This document shows, piece after piece, positions 51,101 to 54,100 of a stretch of 64,000 bases of DNA. The stretch spans positions 9,490,001-9,554,000 of the forward strand of contig OX387611.1 in NCBI GenBank assembly GCA_947568835.1, given 5' to 3'. The notes beneath the pieces are model-generated. The model had not been told where the DNA came from, ran no database searches, and saw nothing but the letters and a program-made list of their open reading frames with translations. Position numbers and translations under genes: made by a program. Position 1 is the first letter of the stretch. Every line of letters starts with the position of its first letter. The stretch is from Protonemura montana. Lineage: Eukaryota > Arthropoda > Insecta > Plecoptera > Nemouridae.

Positions 51101-54100
51101 CTACGTACCTACCTCATCTACGTACCTACCCCATCTACGTACCTACCCCATCTACGTACCTACCCCATCTACGTACCTACCCCATATACGTACCTGCCCC
51201 ATCTACGTACCTACCCCATCTACGTACCTACCCCATCTACGTACCTACCCCATATACGTACCTACCCCATCTACGTACCTACCCCATCTACGTACCTACC
51301 CCATCTACGTACCTACCCCATCTACGTACCTACCCCATCTACGTACCTACCTCATCTACGTACCTACCTCATCTACGTACCTACCCCATCTACGTACCTA
51401 CCCCATCTACGTACCTACCCCATCTACGTACCTACCTCATCTACGTACCTACCTCATCTACGTACCTACCCCATCTACGTACCTACCCCATCTACGTACC
51501 TACCCCATATACGTACCTACCCCATCTACGTACCTACCCCATCTACGTACCTACCTCATCTACGTACCTACCTCATCTACGTACCTACCCCATCTACGTA
51601 CCTACCCCATCTACGTACCTACCTCATCTACGTACCTACCCCATCTACGTACCTACCCCATATACGTACCTACCCCATCTACGTACCTACCCCATCTACG
51701 TACCAACCCCATCTACGTACCTATCCCATCTACGTACCTACCCCATCTACGTACCTACCTCATCTACGTACCTACCCCATATACGTACCTACCCCATCTA
51801 CGTACCTACCCCATCTACGTACCAACCCCGTCTACGTACCTACCCCATCTACGTCCCTACCCCATCTCCGTACCTACCCCATATACGTACCTACCCCATA
51901 TACGTACCTACCCCATCTACGTACCTACCCCATCTACGTACCTACCCCATCTACGTACCTGCCTCATTTACGTACCTACCCCATCTACGTACCTACCCCA
52001 TCTACGTACCTACCCCATCTACGTACCTACCCCATCTACGTACCTACCTCATCTACGTACCTACCTCATCTACGTACCTACCCCATCTACGTACCTACCT
52101 CATCTACGTACCTACCCCATCTACGTATCGTCACTAAACTTCCAGGCAAGTTTCAACAATTCTAGAACTTTCTGTAAGTTAGACGATTAGTTGACACCCA
52201 CACTTCGCCTCAGCGCCACCAGACCGCTTTCCATTTCGCGGTAGTACATCTGTCACAAATGAAACGAGCTCGAGGAACACTTTCACTGTCGTAACATGAT
52301 TGCACTCTGTCAGTTGAATTTCTATGAGCATTGTTCAACTGCATTATTTTAAGTTCAATTCTATTCATTATTTAAAGTGCGTTACTTCGTACGCTGATTG
52401 CGTTCCATGACCCCTGAATTTAAAACTAGAATCTATTTCAGTTAAAGGTTTATCTTTATTTGATACGCGTTGCGAGCGAAGGGAGATATATTGATATACA
52501 TTAGCTAAAAACGGCTTTTTCACATGATGGTTTTTAGACTCATGTCTACTTGATTGATCCTTAGCACTAGTTTTAAGAAAAACTATTTTAAATGGGTTTT
52601 GAATGCTAAGTAAAGGACAACTAAATTTCCCGACGTTTCGTAACATATACTAGTTACTTCTTCAAGGGTTAGAGCAGTCCTGACAATTTTCCAATAACAA
52701 AAGAACTTGTTCGTTGTTCATTAACGTCAATTAATGTCAATTGGTTTTAAACGGTGTTCAACGGTGTCACAGCTTCGTGGTTCTACTCCTTGGAGAACTG
52801 TCATTCTCATCAAATTCACAAGAATCGTCTCAAAAAGCCAGTGTCCAAGTAGCTAAATAGTTCAGAGCAACACCCGCGATAGGTGGAGATCAGGGTTCGA
52901 GTCCCCGTTTGGGCATCAATTTTTGAGACGGTTATAGTGTTCACAATAATAAAGCATTTATATAATTTTTAAAGACAACGCATGTTTTGGCGATACTGTA
53001 AAATAAATGTTCAGCACAAGTTTTATCTGTGAAGTGCAACTGAATGTGTGATATCAAAGTTATAAGTGATTACCATATCCATCAATAAATCAATCAGATT
53101 GATAGTCAAAGTCAGCTCAACGCCATTCGAGTCTTCAAGTGATAAGCATTATCTTCACACACGTTTCACCCTTTAAAACAATAACTGACAGGTCATGCAG
53201 GTTCCAGAAATAGTGCTCAAGTTGATATCATCCCGGATGGCAGGTCATATAACACTGCGTAAAACGTTAGAGGAAATACGCAGGCGTTTTTTGTAAATCT
53301 ATCAAAAATCTAAAAAAAATAACTGATGTTTGGTGATATCACCGAAGTTGAGCAACACTGCGCTGGGTCAGGTATTGGATGGGTGACCACCGAACGGTTT
53401 GCTGTGTTGGAAACACCGGTTCTTGTCATATCACCGAAGTTAAGCAACACTGCGCAGGGTCAGGTATTGAATAAGTGACCATTATACACATAACCAGTTC
53501 TAGGAGAGAGGTTGGAGCGATTAATGTTATAACAACTTTATTCGCTTTGCTTGTCAACCTCTCGACAGCGTGGATTTGTGGAGGAATCCTGCAGTTTGAG
53601 TTGTACCGTCCTTCGGAAGAGACGTTAAGCCGGTGGTCCCCTTAGTGCGCTAACAGATTTAAGCCCTTCCCTGCATAGCTGGTTTCCCTTCGTTCCTCTA
53701 GGCTAGGTTAGGTTAGGTTCATCATCATCCTCTTTATCATCCGCTCATTCACCGACGGCATTAGACTTGTGCCACGGGTGCGTTGACAAAACAGGAGAAA
53801 CATCATAGCTTTGCTTCGCGTAAAAGAAAATTCTCCACCATTGCAAAATTAGCTTCTGCTAATATTTTTGTATTAAATATTTAACTAAAGCAAAAAATTG
53901 ATGAGCGTAGCGAGCCTCCCATTTGTTTAGTCAAAGTCTCAGCGCTTATGTTAAACGTCCTTCCATTGGGTTTACAGGTTTAGTCACAGTCTCAGCGCTA
54001 ATGCTAAACGTCCTCACATTGGATTTACAGGTTTAGTTAGAGTCACAGCGCTAATGTTAAACGTCCTGTCATTGGATTTACAGGTTTAGTCAGAGTCTTA

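Noticed and set aside
50254-52190. Two overlapping 600+ codon open frames
   Set aside because: They are two frames of a 17-bp tandem repeat lacking stop codons; the frames encode the same peptide repeat, with no start context, splice or domain support.
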